Shown here one piece after another: positions 6,042-7,806 of a stretch of DNA of 7,806 bases. The notes below the pieces were generated by a model. The model ran no database searches. It saw only the letters and a list, made by a program, of their open reading frames with translations, and had not been told where the DNA came from. How positions within the stretch are numbered: the stretch's first letter is position 1; the number at the start of each line of letters is the position of its first letter. The position numbers and the translations under genes are program-made. The DNA is from Veillonellaceae bacterium (lineage in GTDB: Bacteria > Bacillota_C > Negativicutes > Veillonellales > Veillonellaceae). The DNA is taken from assembly GCA_902834965.1 (NCBI GenBank), contig CADFKY010000043.1:1-7806 (forward strand). Direction: 5' to 3'.

Positions 6042-7337
6042 ATGAAAACCGTTGCTTTTACAACCTTAGGGTGTCGCGTAAACCAATATGATACAGATGC
6101 CATGAAAGGTTTATTTTTACAAAATAATTACGAAGCGGTAGACTTCGATGAAAAAGCTGATATATATGTAATTAATACCTGTTCTGTAACGAATATGGGG
6201 GAAAAGAAATCCCGTCAATTAATCCGCAAGGCGAAACGTCAAAATGAAGATGCCTATGTTATTGTAACTGGTTGTTATGCTCAGCTTGATCCAGATGCGA
6301 TTGCCGCTATAGATGGTGTTAATCTCGTTATTGGTACCAATAATCGTTCTAAAATTGTTGAATTAGTAGAGCAATTAGAATCTACAGAACGACAAATTAA
6401 TGCTGTTCGGGATATCATGAAGGAATCTAACTTCGAGGAAATGCCGTTATATGGTAATGAATCTGACAAAGCTCGTGCGTTCATGAAAATTCAAGAAGGT
6501 TGTAATAACTATTGCGCCTTTTGTATCATTCCTTATACTCGAGGAAAGTTAAAATCTCGTAAAGTTGATGATATTGTACAAGAGGCAAAACGTTTAGTAG
6601 ATCATGGATTCCATGAAATCGTATTAACTGGTATACATTTGGGTAATTACGGTGTCGAATTACCAGGTCGTCCAACATTAGCTGATGTGGTAAAAGCTTT
6701 ATTAGAGATTCCTAATTTATACCGCATTCGTTTCGGATCCATTGAATCCGTAGAGGTTTCTGATGAGTTAGTAGAATTAATGGCTACGAATAAACGTGTT
6801 TGTCCACATTTACATTTACCGTTACAAGCAGGTTCTGACCATGTATTAAAGTTGATGAAACGCCATTATACATTACAAGAATATAAAGATTTAATTACAA
6901 GTTTACGTTCTCGTATTAAAGATTTATCAATTACAACTGATATTATTGCTGGTTTCCCTCAAGAAACTGATGAAGACTTCGAAGAAACATTGAATACAGT
7001 ACGTGAAATTGGATTTTCGCACATTCATGCTTTCCCATACTCCATTCGTGAGGGTACACCTGCAGCCACTATGGCGGATCAAGTACCAGAAGCTGTTAAG
7101 AAAACTCGTGTAGCACTTTTAAATGGTCTTAGCCAATCTGGTTATGAACGATACGCAAAATCACGCATTGGTAAGCCTGGTGAGATTCTCATCGAAAAGG
7201 AAGAGAATGGATACTACATGGGCTTAACAAATGAATATATAAATGGTAAAGTTAAGTCTGATGGGACACGTAAAATTGGTGATCTCGTTGGTGGAACTGT
7301 TGTAGGTTTAGAAGATAATTATTTAATTATTGAGTAA
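6042..7337 (+). CDS. mtaB: tRNA (t6A37) methylthiotransferase MtaB
   Basis: This 431-residue radical-SAM methylthiotransferase has all three family domains. The N-terminal UPF0004 domain has C11 (TLGCRVNQYD), C47 (NTCSVTN) and C78 (TGCYAQ), ligands of the auxiliary 4Fe-4S cluster. The radical-SAM domain has CNNYCAFC (C154, C158, C161) followed by IIPYTRGKLKSR. A C-terminal TRAM domain (about 372-431) should bind tRNA. The TLGCRVNQYDT opening, rather than a MiaB- or RimO-type start, favours MtaB (YqeV) within this family. MtaB converts t6A37 to ms2t6A37 in tRNAs that read ANN codons, notably tRNA-Lys, improving decoding. The start follows AGAGAGGTG (6031-6039), 24 bases after rsmE. MiaB would use i6A and RimO ribosomal protein S12; both are less likely on motif and on position beside rsmE. 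Confidence 0.94.
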   Translation: MKTVAFTTLGCRVNQYDTDAMKGLFLQNNYEAVDFDEKADIYVINTCSVTNMGEKKSRQLIRKAKRQNEDAYVIVTGCYAQLDPDAIAAIDGVNLVIGTNNRSKIVELVEQLESTERQINAVRDIMKESNFEEMPLYGNESDKARAFMKIQEGCNNYCAFCIIPYTRGKLKSRKVDDIVQEAKRLVDHGFHEIVLTGIHLGNYGVELPGRPTLADVVKALLEIPNLYRIRFGSIESVEVSDELVELMATNKRVCPHLHLPLQAGSDHVLKLMKRHYTLQEYKDLITSLRSRIKDLSITTDIIAGFPQETDEDFEETLNTVREIGFSHIHAFPYSIREGTPAATMADQVPEAVKKTRVALLNGLSQSGYERYAKSRIGKPGEILIEKEENGYYMGLTNEYINGKVKSDGTRKIGDLVGGTVVGLEDNYLIIE

Positions 7338-7348
7338 GGAGTTAGATT

Positions 7349-7693
7349 ATGAGTGACTGCATTTTTTGCAAAATTATCAATGGTGAAATTCCGTCTAAAA
7401 AAGTGTTAGAAAATGATAAATTCTATGCTTTTCATGATATTCAACCTGTAAAAAAAGTTCATGTATTAATCGTACCTAAAAATCACGTGTCTAATATTGC
7501 ACATCTTAATGAAAAGAATGCAGATTATGTTGAAGGGTTACTGCCATTTGTTCGTGATGTAGCAAAAGAGCTTGGTATCTCTAAAGATGGATATCGTTTA
7601 ATTTTTAATACTGGTAAAAAAGCAGGTCAAACTGTATTCCATATGCATGCACACCTTTTAGGTGGAGAAGAAATGGGCTGGCCAGAAGCCTAA
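7349..7693 (+). CDS. hinT: HIT-family purine nucleoside phosphoramidase (HinT-like)
   Basis: This 114-residue protein is a complete HIT-domain protein of the HinT/PKCI branch. It opens with CIFCKIINGEIPS, in which C4 and C7 form the CxxC of the zinc-binding members, and has VPKNHVSN (42-49) with H46. The histidine triad is HMHAHLLGG with H98, H100 and H102; the middle histidine is the expected nucleophile. Family members hydrolyse AMP linked to an amine, including aminoacyl-adenylate-type compounds. The cell role is unsettled, though linkage with translation genes fits clean-up of aminoacyl-AMP. The SD TAAGGAG (7335-7341) overlaps the mtaB stop, with seven bases to the ATG, so the gene is tightly joined to mtaB. 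It is the last gene before a non-coding stretch with a hairpin and a new promoter, and so probably ends the operon. The exact substrate cannot be told from sequence. Confidence 0.94.
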   Translation: MSDCIFCKIINGEIPSKKVLENDKFYAFHDIQPVKKVHVLIVPKNHVSNIAHLNEKNADYVEGLLPFVRDVAKELGISKDGYRLIFNTGKKAGQTVFHMHAHLLGGEEMGWPEA

Positions 7694-7696
7694 TTT

Positions 7697-7727
7697 TGAG
7701 TATTATGTATTCTTTTTATAATACTCA
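7697..7727 (+). terminator. Perfect 10-bp hairpin after hinT, possible operon end
   Basis: TGAGTATTAT (7697-7706) and ATAATACTCA (7718-7727) form a perfect stem with an 11-base T-rich loop, beginning four bases after the hinT stop. Position favours a transcript 3' end, but the stem is AT-rich and the bases after it are TTAAAAAACC, not a U-run; the Ts lie before the stem and the As after it, the reverse of a bidirectional terminator. A weak terminator or a 3' stabilising structure are both possible. Confidence 0.45.
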
Positions 7728-7758
7728 TTAAAAAACCTATAAAATATACTTGAAAATA

Positions 7759-7787
7759 TTGACAACATCTATACCTATACATATAAT
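7759..7787 (+). promoter_or_regulatory. Perfect-consensus sigma-A promoter for a gene beyond the window
   Basis: TTGACA (7759-7764) and TATAAT (7782-7787) both match the consensus exactly, with the ideal 17-bp spacer. The 30 bases upstream are A/T tracts that could act as an UP element. Transcription would start at about 7794-7795. The driven gene is outside the window; rpsU is a common neighbour in related operons, but this is only a guess. Confidence 0.8.
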
Positions 7788-7796
7788 ATTATATGT
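7779..7796. repeat. 18-bp perfect palindrome over the promoter -10 and start site
   Basis: ACATATAAT followed directly by ATTATATGT is a perfect palindrome covering the -10 box and the expected start point. It could be an operator for a dimeric regulator. It also places a second TATAAT on the - strand at 7788-7793, back to back with the forward one. The all-AT core makes some symmetry likely by chance. Confidence 0.5.
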
Positions 7797-7806
7797 GCGT
7801 ATGTAA

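Noticed and set aside
7801..7806. ATG followed directly by TAA at the window end
   Set aside because: A start-stop pair with no SD at the edge; it could be chance and cannot be judged without the following sequence.

Overview
The window is a compact, low-GC bacterial operon segment, all on the + strand, with eight adjoining genes in the order hrcA (5' end missing) - grpE - dnaK - dnaJ - prmA - rsmE - mtaB - hinT. Gene order, strong Shine-Dalgarno sites, an insert-lacking 'Gram-positive type' DnaK and moderate AT richness point to the Firmicutes. From recognition of the protein sequences I favour the diderm class Negativicutes, probably Veillonella or a close relative. That genus call is an inference, not something I could verify.

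Region 1-4370 is the classical HrcA-regulated heat-shock operon. HrcA is the repressor, GrpE the nucleotide exchange factor, DnaK the Hsp70 chaperone and DnaJ the zinc-finger co-chaperone. The CIRCE operator and main promoter should lie upstream of the window; I see no true CIRCE inside it. Spacing is tight: hrcA/grpE overlap by one base, and there are 27 bp between grpE and dnaK and 16 bp between dnaK and dnaJ.

Region 4371-7693 holds translation-related genes that often follow dnaJ in Firmicutes. These are PrmA (methylates ribosomal protein L11), RsmE (methylates U1498 of 16S rRNA), MtaB (methylthiolates t6A37 of tRNA) and HinT (a HIT-family nucleotide hydrolase). prmA and rsmE overlap by four bases (ATGA), which suggests translational coupling. 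Together the operon joins protein folding with ribosome and tRNA modification.

Region 7694-7806 is non-coding. It holds a perfect 10-bp hairpin after hinT, then a perfect-consensus sigma-A promoter (TTGACA, 17 bp, TATAAT) whose -10 lies in an 18-bp perfect palindrome. The promoter should drive a gene beyond the window.

The gene content is ordinary and I found no undescribed enzyme or defence system. The least-explained signal is at the dnaJ/prmA junction (about 4378-4491). Three consecutive hairpins bracket the prmA ribosome binding site and first codons. The third has a U-run like an intrinsic terminator but lies inside the prmA coding sequence, so it could be a translation-dependent attenuator for the prmA-rsmE-mtaB-hinT half of the operon. 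A 23-base inverted repeat inside grpE is the second unexplained structure.
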